The notes: a model not told the origin generated them from the sequence alone. Counted from the first letter of the stretch, positions 47,254-57,925 are shown. The stretch: 64,000 nucleotides of DNA from an uncultured Alteromonadaceae bacterium (GCA_947494925.1 CANLWS010000009.1:248001-312000), one strand, 5' to 3'. Numbers and translations are program-made.

Positions 47254-48582
47254 CTACAAAATAAACCGGCTTAGATCTTCGTTGTCCACCAGCATTTCGA
47301 GATGCTCGTTGACATAATCTGCATTGACGGTGACCTTGCTGCCCTGCTTTTCAGAAGCGTCAAAGGAAATTTCTTCCATCAATCGCTCCATGACAGTGTG
47401 CAATCGTCTTGCTCCGATGTTTTCGGTACTTTCGTTAACGCGCCAAGCGGCTTCAGCAATGCGTTTGATGCCGTCTTCACTGAATTCAACATCTACACCT
47501 TCTGTCGCAAGCAATGCAACATACTGCTCTGTCAGCGACGCACGTGGCTCTGTAAGTATACGCACAAAATCATCTGTGGTGAGGGCAGACAGTTCCACGC
47601 GAATTGGCAAGCGGCCTTGTAGCTCAGGGATCAAGTCTGACGGCTTGCTCATCTGAAAAGCACCAGACGCCACAAACAAAATATGGTCTGTTTTGACCAT
47701 GCCGTGTTTGGTGGAAACGGTTGAACCTTCAATCAACGGCAACAAATCACGTTGTACACCTTCGCGTGATACGTCAGCGGAACCTGTGCCTTCGCGTTTG
47801 CAAATTTTGTCAATTTCATCAAGAAACACGATGCCATTTTGCTCAACATTAAAAAGCGCGTCTTCTTTCAATTCTTCTTGATTGACCAATTTAGCGGCTT
47901 CTTCTTCAACAAGAAGTTTAAGGGCCTCTTTGACCTTCAATTTCTTCTTTTTCTTCTGGGAGCCAGACAAGTTCTGGAACATTCCCTGAAGTTGATTCGT
48001 CATTTCTTCCATACCTGGCGGGGCCATAATTTCCACCCCAACCTGTGGCAAGGCAACATCGATTTCGATTTCCTTGTCATCAAGCTGACCTTCCCGCAAT
48101 TTTTTACGGAACACCTGTCTGGTACCTTTATCCTGAGCTTCTTCCTTTTCACCAAATACGTTTTCGGGTGGTGGGATAAGAGTATCAAGAATACGTTCTT
48201 CCGCGGCTTCTTCTGCGCGATATTTCACTTTTTCCGTAGCCTGCTCTTTGGTCATTTTGACCGCGATATCGGCCAGGTCACGAATGATTTGTTCTACCTC
48301 TTTGCCCACATAACCCACTTCGGTGAATTTGGTCGCTTCGACTTTGATAAATGGGGCGTTGGCCAATTTGGCCAGACGACGGGCGATTTCGGTCTTACCA
48401 ACACCTGTCGGTCCGATCATCAGGATATTTTTGGGCGTCACTTCTTGGCGTAGTTCAGTGTCCAACTGCATGCGTCGCCATCTGTTTCGCAATGCGATTG
48501 ATACGGCACGTTTGGCATCTTGCTGACCGATAATATGACGGTCAAGCTCATGTACAATTTCTCTTGGAGTCATTTCTGACAT
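47254..48582 (-). CDS. hslU: ATP-dependent protease ATPase subunit HslU
   Basis: Unfoldase of the HslUV (ClpYQ) protease. The 442 residues have Walker A GPTGVGKT (57-64), Walker [10 protein letters not shown], the sensor/arginine region [15 protein letters not shown] and the C-terminal tail LSRFIL that inserts into HslV. Length matches E. coli HslU. It follows hslV by 53 bases on the minus strand and ends in the shared terminator. Expression should be heat-inducible through the hslV promoter. Confidence 0.99.
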   Translation of the reverse strand: MSEMTPREIVHELDRHIIGQQDAKRAVSIALRNRWRRMQLDTELRQEVTPKNILMIGPTGVGKTEIARRLAKLANAPFIKVEATKFTEVGYVGKEVEQIIRDLADIAVKMTKEQATEKVKYRAEEAAEERILDTLIPPPENVFGEKEEAQDKGTRQVFRKKLREGQLDDKEIEIDVALPQVGVEIMAPPGMEEMTNQLQGMFQNLSGSQKKKKKLKVKEALKLLVEEEAAKLVNQEELKEDALFNVEQNGIVFLDEIDKICKREGTGSADVSREGVQRDLLPLIEGSTVSTKHGMVKTDHILFVASGAFQMSKPSDLIPELQGRLPIRVELSALTTDDFVRILTEPRASLTEQYVALLATEGVDVEFSEDGIKRIAEAAWRVNESTENIGARRLHTVMERLMEEISFDASEKQGSKVTVNADYVNEHLEMLVDNEDLSRFIL

Positions 48583-48635
48583 TGGATAAACCTTTCTTAA
48601 TGGCTACCCGGCACTAGCCGGATGCACTTCAAATT

Positions 48636-49160
48636 CTAGTATTCGAGCGTTTCGACAGTTTGGCTGTGATTAGTGAAAACGCAGATGTCGCCAGCGATGG
48701 TCAGGCTTTTTTCAGCAATTTCCTGGGCCGACAATTCTGTATTGGCAAGTAATGCAGTCGCGGCTGCTTGAGCGTAGGGACCGCCGGAACCAATGGCGAT
48801 GAGGTCCTGCTCAGGTTGTACAACATCACCGTTACCGGTAATGATAAAAGAGGCGGTATGATCTGCCACTGCTAACAAGGCCTCTAACTTGCGCAACATT
48901 CTGTCGGTGCGCCAATCTTTCGCCAGTTCAACGGCTGCCTTGGTTAAATGCCCCTGATGCATTTCGAGTTTACTTTCAAAACGCTCAAAAAGGGTAAAGG
49001 CGTCTGCAGTACCACCAGCAAAACCTGCGATCACTTTGTCGTTATATAAACGACGAACTTTTTTGGCATTACCTTTCATTACGGTATTGCCTAAGGAGAC
49101 CTGGCCGTCACCGGCTATTACAACCTGATTATTGCGACGAACTGAAACTATTGTAGTCAT
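48636..49160 (-). CDS. hslV: ATP-dependent protease subunit HslV
   Basis: Proteasome-like peptidase subunit of HslUV. The 174 residues begin MTTIVSVRR; loss of the Met exposes the catalytic Thr at position 2. [22 protein letters not shown] and the later [16 protein letters not shown] are family signatures. It is the first gene of hslVU, with a sigma-32 promoter about 80 bases upstream. Confidence 0.99.
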   Translation of the reverse strand: MTTIVSVRRNNQVVIAGDGQVSLGNTVMKGNAKKVRRLYNDKVIAGFAGGTADAFTLFERFESKLEMHQGHLTKAAVELAKDWRTDRMLRKLEALLAVADHTASFIITGNGDVVQPEQDLIAIGSGGPYAQAAATALLANTELSAQEIAEKSLTIAGDICVFTNHSQTVETLEY

Positions 49161-49238
49161 GGACTATCCCTGGGAATTAAACAATTTGGCAAAAGCAGCA
49201 GGCTAACCTTAACTGCATTTGCGCGACTAATCGTTTAT

Positions 49239-49266
49239 ATGTGGGGAAACATCCGTTTTTTTCAAG
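49239..49266 (-). promoter_or_regulatory. Candidate sigma-32 promoter of hslVU
   Basis: On the minus strand CTTGAA (49266-49261), 14 bases, then CCCCACAT (49246-49239) matches the heat-shock promoter pattern CTTGAA-N13-15-CCCCATNT closely, about 80 bases before the hslV start. It also agrees with the known heat-shock control of hslVU in E. coli. Confidence 0.85.
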
Positions 49267-49282
49267 GGATGAACATCTGTCC

Positions 49283-49822
49283 TTACAAGTTCCAATACCA
49301 GATTTTGCAAGTAGTGATTTTACTGCGTCTCAGTGTATGCCGGTCTTTTTCTGCAGCTCGCTTCAGATCATAAGGGCCTAATATGACCTTATACCAAAGG
49401 CCGTTGCTTCCCTGACTCTCGCGAACTTGCGCCACTAAACCCTGGAAAGCGATGGTTGCCTTCATTTCTTCTGCCTGATGCCGTTGGCGGAAAGAGGCAC
49501 ATTGCATTAAATAGCGTTTATCCGATTTTTCCTGTTCTGCTACCTCAACCTGAACCGAAGTCTGAGGTAAGGCTTTTATAAACTCCCACTCTTCTTCTTC
49601 AAGAATGGGCAGAGGCTCTTCATCTTCCTGCGAAACCTCCACTACTTTTTCAGGGATAGGTGCTGCTGTTTCAGCTTTATCTTTGATACTCCACAACAAA
49701 TATCCAAATCCGACTACCAGAGCCAGCGTAACGATGATCCTTAGCCACGGAAGCGAAGGTGTGGGAGCAGGAGGCGGCGTTTTTGGAGCACGTCCGCGGG
49801 ATATATAATCTTTATGAGCCAT
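49283..49822 (-). CDS. ftsN: SPOR-domain cell-division protein, FtsN-like
   Basis: 179 residues: a Pro-rich cytoplasmic N-terminus, one membrane helix (LRIIVTLALVVGFGYLLWSI), an acidic linker with EEDEEPLPILEEEEWEF, and a C-terminal SPOR domain (YLMQCASFRQRHQAEEMKATIAFQG...WYKVILGPYDLKRAAEKDRHTLR) that binds denuded septal peptidoglycan. It is shorter than E. coli FtsN, but the synteny with priA and hslVU supports the name; some would call it only a SPOR protein. Confidence 0.85.
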   Translation of the reverse strand: MAHKDYISRGRAPKTPPPAPTPSLPWLRIIVTLALVVGFGYLLWSIKDKAETAAPIPEKVVEVSQEDEEPLPILEEEEWEFIKALPQTSVQVEVAEQEKSDKRYLMQCASFRQRHQAEEMKATIAFQGLVAQVRESQGSNGLWYKVILGPYDLKRAAEKDRHTLRRSKITTCKIWYWNL

Positions 49823-49913
49823 AAACCGATTTTTATAATTTTAATAAACAACAGATCAGCAAAATATTGTGATCTACCAAGTGCGCAGTAGAGGAAGAGG
49901 TTAGCACACAACC

Positions 49914-52094
49914 TTATACAAAATCTTGCGGATCCACGTCAATTGACCACCTGACTTTTCTTGCTAGTGGCAATTGTTCTAGCAGGGCCATACGTTCAGC
50001 TAGTGCGCGCTGAAGTACCGTACGATTGTCTGATTGAATTAACAATTGCATCCTGAATCTTCCCTGCCGTTTTTCCATTAGCGCTGGAATTGGTCCCACT
50101 ACTATGACATGCGCCAGATCACGAAACAGACCTGATACTTCCGCCAGAAATTCGTGGGGCAATCGGGCACCTGTTGCTTCAGCTCGAAACAATGCAAAAA
50201 ACATAAAGGGCGGTAGGTTCGCCTGTTTTCTTTCCAGCAACGCATGTCTGGCAAAATGACCGTAACCATTGTGCACAAGATCCTGCAGTAGCGGGTGCCC
50301 GGGACTATGAGTCTGCAACCACATTTCTCCGGGTTTTTCAGCTCGCCCGGCGCGGCCAGCTAACTGCGTTATCAATTGGGCCAGATGTTCTGATGCACGA
50401 AAGTCTGCACTGAAAAGTGCACCGTCAGCATCCAAAATCACGACTAATGTGACATTGGGAAAGTGATGGCCTTTGGACAGGATCTGAGTACCGATCAATA
50501 GTTGATGCTGATTTTTGTTCACCATATCCAACAACTCACTCAATCGGGTTTTCCCTCTGGCACTATCACTGTCTATTCTTACACTAGAGTAGTCAGGAAA
50601 GAGGTTGGCTAACCCTTGTTCCAACTGCTCAGTTCCAAGACCATAGGGAACAACTTCATCGCTACCACATTGCACGCATTGTTTTGGAATTGACCTTGCC
50701 GAGCCGCAGTGATGGCATTGAATTTTATTGAGCTGCTTGTGTATGGTGTAAGGGCTGTTGCAGCGATCGCATTCCTCAACATATCCGCATTGATGACATA
50801 GCAAGGCAGGAGCATATCCGCGTCGATTGATAAACAGCATTACCTGGCTTCCTTGCCTGAGATGCTGTTCAATGCGATCAATCATGCCTTGCGCCAGACC
50901 AAACTGCAGTGGTTGGTTTTTGATGTCGAGGATGTTCTGTTTAGCATGTGCCGCGTTGCCCGCTCTATCACTCAACAACAGATGTTGATAGCGGCCGTTC
51001 AATGCATTACTCAGTGATTCAAAAGAGGGGGTAGCCGTGCCCAATACCAGAGGGATATTATGCTCCTTTGCACGCAACACGGCCAGATCACGAGCGTTGT
51101 AACGCAAGCCATCCTGTTGTTTGTAGGAACCATCGTGCTCTTCATCCACAATCAACATGCCCGGCGATTTCATTGGTGTAAAAATCGCGGAACGTGTACC
51201 AATGACGATGGGCAATTGACCACTACGACTTTGCTGCCAAACGGTCAATCGCTCGTTATCTGTTAAATTCGAGTGCAGTACGCCAACCTCGACACCAAAG
51301 CGTGACTTAAAACGACTGACAGTTTGAGGCGTAAGTCCGATTTCTGGCACTAATATCAGAACTTGTTTGCCTTGTTCAAGTACAGCTTCAATGCCTTGCA
51401 GATAAACTTCAGTTTTGCCACTGCCCGTTACACCTTCTAGTAAAAACGTTTTGAATCCAGTATCTGCCTGGTTGATTGCGGTGATGGCAAGTGATTGCTC
51501 AATATTGGCTCTGGGCTTATCTGAAAGAGTTAAGTTATCCCGCCAATTCAAGTCAGGTTCGACAGTCTTATCGATGCTTTCGATCAGACTTTTTTTAAGC
51601 ACAGCATTGATAATCGCGGTGCTAAAGTGTTGCTTCAATGTGGAACCTTCCACTTCTTTGTCTGCGAGAAAAGCCATAAGCAGACGTTGCTTTTTGGCCG
51701 TGCCCAACAGTTTTTCTACCTTCTCATCGTCATTATCACTGGCACGGAAAAAGGGAATAGGTTTAGGCTGGCTGGACAGTCCTTTTCTGAGGGCGACGGG
51801 CAAAGCAGTGTGTATCACTTCACCAATAGGATGATGATAATAACTGCTTAACCAATGACACAATTTTAACAGCACATGATCTATCACAGGTGCGCTATCG
51901 ACAACCTCAAGCAACGCCTTCAACTTTTCGGCTTGCATGGTCGAATTGGACACAGTACCTAAGACGACACCAACCAACACTCGGCTTCCAAAAGGTACTT
52001 TTACGCGCACACCCGGGCTCAGTTCATCACCTTCATACAGGTAATCAAAAAGTTGGCGCATGGGAATGGGTAGAGCAACCTGGACTATGGACAT
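49914..52094 (-). CDS. priA: Primosomal replication restart helicase PriA
   Basis: 726 residues, close to the E. coli length. The helicase core has GVTGSGKTEVY (Walker A) and DEEHDGSYKQQ (DEAH-like box), and four pairs of zinc-binding Cys sit in CHQCGYVEECDRC and CHHCGSA...CVQCGS. PriA reloads the replisome at stalled forks. It is divergent from rpmE, the usual pairing. Confidence 0.98.
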   Translation of the reverse strand: MSIVQVALPIPMRQLFDYLYEGDELSPGVRVKVPFGSRVLVGVVLGTVSNSTMQAEKLKALLEVVDSAPVIDHVLLKLCHWLSSYYHHPIGEVIHTALPVALRKGLSSQPKPIPFFRASDNDDEKVEKLLGTAKKQRLLMAFLADKEVEGSTLKQHFSTAIINAVLKKSLIESIDKTVEPDLNWRDNLTLSDKPRANIEQSLAITAINQADTGFKTFLLEGVTGSGKTEVYLQGIEAVLEQGKQVLILVPEIGLTPQTVSRFKSRFGVEVGVLHSNLTDNERLTVWQQSRSGQLPIVIGTRSAIFTPMKSPGMLIVDEEHDGSYKQQDGLRYNARDLAVLRAKEHNIPLVLGTATPSFESLSNALNGRYQHLLLSDRAGNAAHAKQNILDIKNQPLQFGLAQGMIDRIEQHLRQGSQVMLFINRRGYAPALLCHQCGYVEECDRCNSPYTIHKQLNKIQCHHCGSARSIPKQCVQCGSDEVVPYGLGTEQLEQGLANLFPDYSSVRIDSDSARGKTRLSELLDMVNKNQHQLLIGTQILSKGHHFPNVTLVVILDADGALFSADFRASEHLAQLITQLAGRAGRAEKPGEMWLQTHSPGHPLLQDLVHNGYGHFARHALLERKQANLPPFMFFALFRAEATGARLPHEFLAEVSGLFRDLAHVIVVGPIPALMEKRQGRFRMQLLIQSDNRTVLQRALAERMALLEQLPLARKVRWSIDVDPQDFV

Positions 52095-52317
52095 GGGTAG
52101 TGAATAAGCACCTTTTGCCGAAGAAAATAAGAAAATGCCTGCTTTCGTACCTTGATTGGCGATAAAACCACCAAAAATGCTTGATCGGCAGGAGGCGATA
52201 CATTAATATGCGCGCCTCTTTGCGGCAAGCCAATTGGGCTTTCGCTATGAAATATTATTTTCGTATGGTGTTCAACTTCGGGTTGGATAGCGATACGGCC
52301 TGAAAATGAGGTATCCC

Positions 52318-52530
52318 ATGAAACAAGATATACATCCAGAATACAATGAAATTACTGCAAGCTGCTCTTGTGGTAATAAAATAGCCATCCGTTCTACTTT
52401 GGGCAAAGACATCAACCTTGATGTATGCTCTGCTTGTCATCCTTTCTACACTGGTAAACAACGTAACGTTGATACCGGCGGTCGTGTTGACAAATTCAAG
52501 AAACGTTTTGGCGCTCTTAGCAAGAAATAA
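52318..52530 (+). CDS. rpmE: 50S ribosomal protein L31, zinc-binding form
   Basis: 70 residues from ATG 52318 with GAGGT at 52308-52312; the ORF start four codons earlier is not used. The four zinc Cys are in place (C16, C18, C37, C40 in SCSCGNK and DVCSACH), so this is the C+ type. It is divergent from priA and has its own terminator. Confidence 0.98.
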   Translation: MKQDIHPEYNEITASCSCGNKIAIRSTLGKDINLDVCSACHPFYTGKQRNVDTGGRVDKFKKRFGALSKK

Positions 52531-52546
52531 GAGTTCATTCGATTCC

Positions 52547-52573
52547 AAAAAGGCGCTAACAGCGCCTTTTTTT
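52547..52573 (+). terminator. Intrinsic terminator of rpmE
   Basis: AAAAAGGCGCT, AAC, AGCGCCTTTTTTT: a short GC stem (AGGCGCT/AGCGCCT) with T-run, 17 bases after the rpmE stop. Confidence 0.92.
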
Positions 52574-52887
52574 GTGCCTGTAAATAATTGCCTTTAACAG
52601 CTACATATAACTGGTCTTACCAGAATAGCTGCTCGCAATGGCAGATATTCAGCAGAATGATTAGCGCGATTCCCCATTGCACCTCTACTATTAGGGTCAT
52701 CTGATGTGTTCAGACGCAGCGGGTATGATAGAGTCCGTCGCTAAACTCGCCAAGTTGCACAAAGCAAATAATACTAATAAAAATAAGCGAGGCCTTACTA
52801 ATACCAATCCCTTTAATCATTTGATTAATTAGATAATTAAAGGGATTGGTATTGATGTTAAACCCTACAAATAGGACTGAGACAACG
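52574..52887. other. Gap between rpmE and the malic enzyme gene
   Basis: About 310 bases with no gene found. It holds the inverted repeat listed separately and, presumably, the malic enzyme promoter. Confidence 0.5.
52800..52853. repeat. 18-bp perfect inverted repeat upstream of the malic enzyme gene
   Basis: AATACCAATCCCTTTAAT (52800-52817) and ATTAAAGGGATTGGTATT (52836-52853) flank an 18-base AT-rich centre. Perfect long arms with short centre look like a miniature inverted-repeat element or a dimeric operator. It ends 34 bases before the malic enzyme ATG, over the likely promoter. Confidence 0.85.
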
Positions 52888-54135
52888 ATGTCTGATTTCC
52901 GACAACAAGCGCTTGATTATCATTCCAAACCGGTTCCCGGAAAAATCAGCGTAGAACTGACCAAACCTGCAGAAAGTGTGACAGACCTGGCATTAGCCTA
53001 CAGTCCTGGCGTTGCCGAGCCTGTGCGCGAAATAGCTGCAGATCCAAATGCAGCTTACGAATACACAGCAAAAGGCAATATGGTTGCTGTGATATCTAAC
53101 GGCACGGCTATCCTGGGGCTTGGAAACCTGGGGCCTCTGGCTTCAAAACCAGTAATGGAAGGCAAAGCCTTGCTGTTTAAGCGATTTGCCGGACTCGATT
53201 CCATCGACATTGAAGTGAAACATCGCACCACTGAAGAATTCATTAATACAGTGGCAAACATCGCGGACACTTTCGGAGGCATTAATCTGGAAGACATTAA
53301 GGCACCTGAGTGTTTTGAGATAGAACAGGAATTGATTAAGCGCTGTAAGGTGCCGGTATTTCATGATGATCAACACGGCACTGCCATAGTCACTGCCGCC
53401 GGTATGCTTAATGCCCTGGAAATCCAGGGAAAAGAAATACAGGAGGTCACCATTGTCTGCATGGGTGCTGGCGCTGCGGCAGTCGCCTGCATGGAACTGT
53501 TGATTAAATGTGGAGCACAACGTGAACGCATCTACATGCTGGACCGCAAAGGGGTTATTCACACCCGCCGTGACGATCTGACTCCCCACAAAATGTTGTT
53601 TGCCAATAACACTGACAAAAGAACGCTGGAAGATGTAATGGAATGTGCCGACGTGTTTGTGGGCGTATCCGGCCCAGATTTGTTGCCACCAGATACATTA
53701 AAACTAATGGCGAAGAACCCGGTGGTCTTTGCCTGTTCAAACCCGGACCCTGAAATAAAGCCGGAATTAGCCCATAAAGTTCGGGACGATCTGATTATGG
53801 CCACAGGGCGTTCAGATTACCCTAATCAGGTCAATAACGTCCTTTGTTTTCCGTTTATTTTCAGAGGGGCACTGGATGTTCGAGCGTCCACAATTAATGA
53901 TGAAATGAAAGTCGCCGCTGTGGATGCGATCCGAAGCATCGCGAAGGAAAGTGTTCCATCGGAAGTTCTTGAAGCCAGTCAGATAAGCAAACTGGAATTT
54001 GGCAAGGACTACATCATCCCCAAGCCCATGGACCCAAGACTTTTACAACGCGTCGCTACCGCTGTTGCTCAAGCTGCAATTGATTCAGGGGTAGCCTATT
54101 TTGATTCCCTACCAGAGAACTACATGAAGGGCTAA
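52888..54135 (+). CDS. NADP-type malic enzyme, short form without phosphotransacetylase domain
   Basis: 415 residues from ATG 52888; the longer open frame uses an upstream GTG/ATG without family match. It converts malate to pyruvate and CO2. SDLALAYSPGVAEP-like start, the KGNMVAVISNGTAILGLGNLG loop, FEDI-like GGINLEDIKAPECF metal site and the VCMGAGAAAVAC NAD(P) site are clear. E. coli MaeB is about 760 residues with a PTA-like C-terminal domain; this protein lacks it, as in many short bacterial malic enzymes. Cofactor (NAD or NADP) is not decided by what I can see. Confidence 0.92.
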   Translation: MSDFRQQALDYHSKPVPGKISVELTKPAESVTDLALAYSPGVAEPVREIAADPNAAYEYTAKGNMVAVISNGTAILGLGNLGPLASKPVMEGKALLFKRFAGLDSIDIEVKHRTTEEFINTVANIADTFGGINLEDIKAPECFEIEQELIKRCKVPVFHDDQHGTAIVTAAGMLNALEIQGKEIQEVTIVCMGAGAAAVACMELLIKCGAQRERIYMLDRKGVIHTRRDDLTPHKMLFANNTDKRTLEDVMECADVFVGVSGPDLLPPDTLKLMAKNPVVFACSNPDPEIKPELAHKVRDDLIMATGRSDYPNQVNNVLCFPFIFRGALDVRASTINDEMKVAAVDAIRSIAKESVPSEVLEASQISKLEFGKDYIIPKPMDPRLLQRVATAVAQAAIDSGVAYFDSLPENYMKG

Positions 54136-54151
54136 TAGTTAACCTCAGGTT

Positions 54152-54183
54152 AGTTGCCCCGGTCATCTCAGATCGGGGCAACT
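54152..54183 (+). terminator. Probable terminator of the malic enzyme gene
   Basis: AGTTGCCCCG (54152-54161) and CGGGGCAACT (54174-54183) pair perfectly; three more pairs close the loop. It lies 17 bases after the stop but lacks a strong T-run. Confidence 0.6.
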
Positions 54184-54623
54184 CCCATTAGCTTTCTTGC
54201 ATAAGCAGCTCAATCTGCTGCGATCCTTTTAAGTCACAATGAAAAAGTGTCAGCAAAGCGAAAATCTCTCGCTAATTTTTCGCCTGATACTGAATTTTTT
54301 TCATTGGATGCCGATATTCTTTTGAGAAGCATTACACCAGCTTTAATCAACACACTAGATGCCGTTAATGCACATTAGTGTGCGTGTGAAGTCACTAAAC
54401 AATTTTAGATCGAATTCGGTCCAAACATCGTACAAGCTCTGATGCAACGAACATTTTTCTAGTTTTGGGGCGTTTCATAGGAATAGGCACTGCCAACCTG
54501 CCTGCCGTACCTGGTAACGCCCCTACTCCCTAGCGCAGTTGACAGTATTGTCAGCCATTCAGCTACCCTGATTGTAAATTAAGACTAGGTTACCAAAAGC
54601 AGTACAACTAGCCGGAGAAAAGT
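54184..54623. other. Gene-free gap between malic enzyme and metJ
   Basis: About 440 bases without a gene I can support. A short inverted repeat CACACTA (54351-54357) / TAGTGTG (54376-54382) is the only structure noted. Confidence 0.5.
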
Positions 54624-54935
54624 TTATTCTTCGTCTTCAGCGAGCCCCATGTCCGCCATTAATTTTCTGGCTTCTTTAGGGATCCTGTTTGGGTTGTCCT
54701 TGGTTAAGTCTTCATCGTCTGGCAAAGGTTGTCCCGTAAACGCGTGTAGAAAGGCTTCACACAGCAACTCAGAATTGGTTGCATGTCTGAGATTATTTAC
54801 CTGCCTGCGGGTTCTTTCATCAGTAAGGACCTTGAGAACTTTGAGTGGGATAGAGACCGTAACTTTTTTTACCTGCTCACTTTTCTTTCCATGTTCTGCG
54901 TAGGGATGTATGTATTTCCCATTCCATTCTGCCAT
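54624..54935 (-). CDS. metJ: Methionine repressor MetJ
   Basis: 103 residues of the ribbon-helix-helix repressor that binds S-adenosylmethionine and represses methionine genes. The beta strand [15 protein letters not shown], the helix [29 protein letters not shown] and the C-terminal [14 protein letters not shown] match E. coli MetJ closely. It is divergent from metF, with the Met boxes between them. Confidence 0.98.
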   Translation of the reverse strand: MAEWNGKYIHPYAEHGKKSEQVKKVTVSIPLKVLKVLTDERTRRQVNNLRHATNSELLCEAFLHAFTGQPLPDDEDLTKDNPNRIPKEARKLMADMGLAEDEE

Positions 54936-55003
54936 TGCATCGCTCTCTTTTTATATTTCTTATAAGTGGAAATTCTAACTGTTACAGCCAAAAGGTCAAT
55001 TAT

Positions 55004-55063
55004 AGATGGCTAAACATCTTGACGGCTTTAGCCACACAGTTTAGTTTAGACGTCTAAACGGCC
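55004..55063. promoter_or_regulatory. MetJ operator (Met boxes) between metJ and metF
   Basis: Three consecutive eight-base boxes AGATGGCT, AAACATCT and TGACGGCT (55004-55027) and, further on, the perfect box AGACGTCT (55048-55055) within the 16-base palindrome GTTTAGACGTCTAAAC (55044-55059) match the MetJ consensus AGACGTCT. The array covers the divergent promoter and should repress both genes when S-adenosylmethionine is plentiful. Confidence 0.88.
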
Positions 55064-55084
55064 AAAATGAAGGTAGAGTAATAA

Positions 55085-55966
<882 letters not shown>

Positions 55967-56135
55967 CAAAGCATGCGGTTTAATTTTTTTAAACCGCTCA
56001 TCGCGCTGACATTATCGGGCTTTCAGCACCCTACGAGATGTTGCAATTCCTGCTCACCTGCAACAGGCACCAATACTATTCAGCACCTATTTCGGTTACA
56101 CTGCCATAGTTCACAGTACGTAAAATCGCAAAAAC

Positions 56136-57035
56136 ATGAGCAAAATCAGTTACATTAAACAAAACAGTAAGACAATTCTGAAATCTGGAATCCCATTTCT
56201 GAAGGATTTCTTCACCCGTTGTAAAGAAGATAAGATCACCGTCTCTGCCGGTCATCTAGCCTATGTTTCCCTGCTGTCACTGGTGCCATTTATCATGGTA
56301 TTTTTCACTATACTGTCTGCCTTTCCTGCATTTGCTGAAGTGCGCGGAGAACTGGAATCATTCATTTTTACCAATTTTGTCCCCCATGCGGGAGATGTAG
56401 TACAAGAGTACGTTGCCCAATTTGCGGGTAAAGCGTCTCGTATGAGTGCTATCGGTATACTCTCCTTGGTGGTAGTTGCGCTGTTACTGATATCCAATAT
56501 TGATAAGACATTGAATTTTATCTGGCAGACCAAAAGCGAACGGCCTGCGATTTTTACTTTTGCTATTTATTGGATGATACTGACACTGGGTCCAATACTA
56601 ATGGGCTCCAGCGTATTAGTTAGTTCCTATCTGGTTGGCCTGGCTAATTTTGCAGAAGAGTACACCCCCGGTGTAACGACCTTTTTGCTCACCATCGGGA
56701 CTTTTTTACTATCGGTAGGTGGTTTTTTTATCATTTACATGGTGGTGCCCAATAAACAAATCAAAGCCAAACACGCCATAAGCGGCGCATTCTTTGCTGC
56801 TATTTTGTTTGATTTTTCCAAGAAAGGATTTGCTTTTTATATCGCCAGTTTCCCTTCTTACGAACTGATTTACGGTGCTCTGGCAGTGATCCCAATTCTA
56901 TTTGTATGGATATATTTATCCTGGATAATTGTATTGTTGGGTGCTGAGTTTACCCATGAACTTGAAGTATTTAGCAGAAAGCAGTCGGCCCAAGAACCAG
57001 AAATCCTTGAGCCACCTTTAGATAAAGAAGCTTAG
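56136..57035 (+). CDS. yihY: YihY/BrkB-family inner-membrane protein
   Basis: 299 residues with six membrane helices and the family start ITVSAGHLAYVSLLSLVPFI. The family was once annotated as RNase BN or a virulence factor, but its biochemical role is not known. Synteny with pip, dtd and the YiiD-like gene supports the yihY name. Confidence 0.9.
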   Translation: MSKISYIKQNSKTILKSGIPFLKDFFTRCKEDKITVSAGHLAYVSLLSLVPFIMVFFTILSAFPAFAEVRGELESFIFTNFVPHAGDVVQEYVAQFAGKASRMSAIGILSLVVVALLLISNIDKTLNFIWQTKSERPAIFTFAIYWMILTLGPILMGSSVLVSSYLVGLANFAEEYTPGVTTFLLTIGTFLLSVGGFFIIYMVVPNKQIKAKHAISGAFFAAILFDFSKKGFAFYIASFPSYELIYGALAVIPILFVWIYLSWIIVLLGAEFTHELEVFSRKQSAQEPEILEPPLDKEA

Positions 57036-57044
57036 TGCCGTGAC

Positions 57045-57692
57045 TTAGCCTTGAATACTTTCAATAAATTGGTTGGATTCATTGATCGCTGAGTTCATTT
57101 CCTTGATCAGCAAATCAATTTCTTTCTTGATATCACCAAACTCTCCCTGCAAAGCACCAACCGCAGAAGCATTGAGATTATGTTTTAAATACAGAACATT
57201 GTCTTGTAATGCGGCCAGGATAGGTGGCATTTTAGCTTCGGCCTTGCGCATGGCTTTTAGCAAGGAATTGTATTTTCGCTGTGTCTCTTTTAACTGTCTT
57301 TCACTTTCGCGGCGTAAATTTTCCTTGGAATAATTACCCAGTTCTTCCTGCCATTCGTCGAATAAAGCATCAGCAACACTTTCCACTTTATCTATCCGAC
57401 CTGTGACTCTTTTGGCAGAAGATTCGCTAGCTTCGTATTGGTCCTTCAGGTTTTCGTAAACGTCCTGTAACTCACCACCATCAAAGTTTATCAGGGTACT
57501 GAACTGTTCAAGGGCTGAACTGAATTGTTCCTGCGCCTCTTCTTGTGATTCTTTGGCGTCTTCCACTCTGTCTACCAGAACGTCACGTTTTTCGACCCCG
57601 ACCTTCTCCCAGGCCGCCAACACCGCTTTGTCTACCACATTTTGACAAGCAAATAGAAAGAGGGCAGAAAAAGCAATTATTAGCTGTTTCAT
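57045..57692 (-). CDS. DUF2959 family lipoprotein
   Basis: 215 residues: lipoprotein signal (LIIAFSALFLFAC), then a long helical, coiled-coil body (ESQEEAQEQFSSALEQF, LRRESERQLKETQRKYNSLLKAM) typical of DUF2959. Function unknown. It is coupled to the small membrane gene upstream by a one-base overlap (TAATG) and convergent with yihY. Confidence 0.85.
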   Translation of the reverse strand: MKQLIIAFSALFLFACQNVVDKAVLAAWEKVGVEKRDVLVDRVEDAKESQEEAQEQFSSALEQFSTLINFDGGELQDVYENLKDQYEASESSAKRVTGRIDKVESVADALFDEWQEELGNYSKENLRRESERQLKETQRKYNSLLKAMRKAEAKMPPILAALQDNVLYLKHNLNASAVGALQGEFGDIKKEIDLLIKEMNSAINESNQFIESIQG

Positions 57693-57925
57693 TAATCACC
57701 ACCTTTATAGGTTGCCGCATCAATAATCGCCCAAAGATGAAATATCGCTGCCACTATCCACATGAAAAAGAGGATTACTGTTGCCGTTAGGGCATAACAC
57801 ACTGCTGTCACGATAAAAAACATTAGTGCTTTCATTATCCTGCCTTGAACCAACTGGCCTAAGCCCGGGATAAAAAAGCTGCAAATTGCCGCCAGTACAT
57901 TTCCACCTGAACCTTGTCCAGACAT
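57692..57925 (-). CDS. Small membrane protein, TM2-like
   Basis: 77 residues from ATG 57925, chosen because GGAG lies six bases upstream; the 114-codon open frame starts earlier without one. Two hydrophobic helices (VLAAICSFFIPGLGQLVQGR and MFFIVTAVCYALTATVILFFMW) around a Gly-rich turn recall the TM2/PGPGW family of unknown function. It overlaps the DUF2959 start by one base. Confidence 0.75.
   Translation of the reverse strand: MSGQGSGGNVLAAICSFFIPGLGQLVQGRIMKALMFFIVTAVCYALTATVILFFMWIVAAIFHLWAIIDAATYKGGD

Noticed and set aside
47839-48453. 204-codon open frame on the plus strand inside hslU
   Set aside because: It is fully antisense to hslU, Phe-rich and without family resemblance, so it is a shadow of the real gene.
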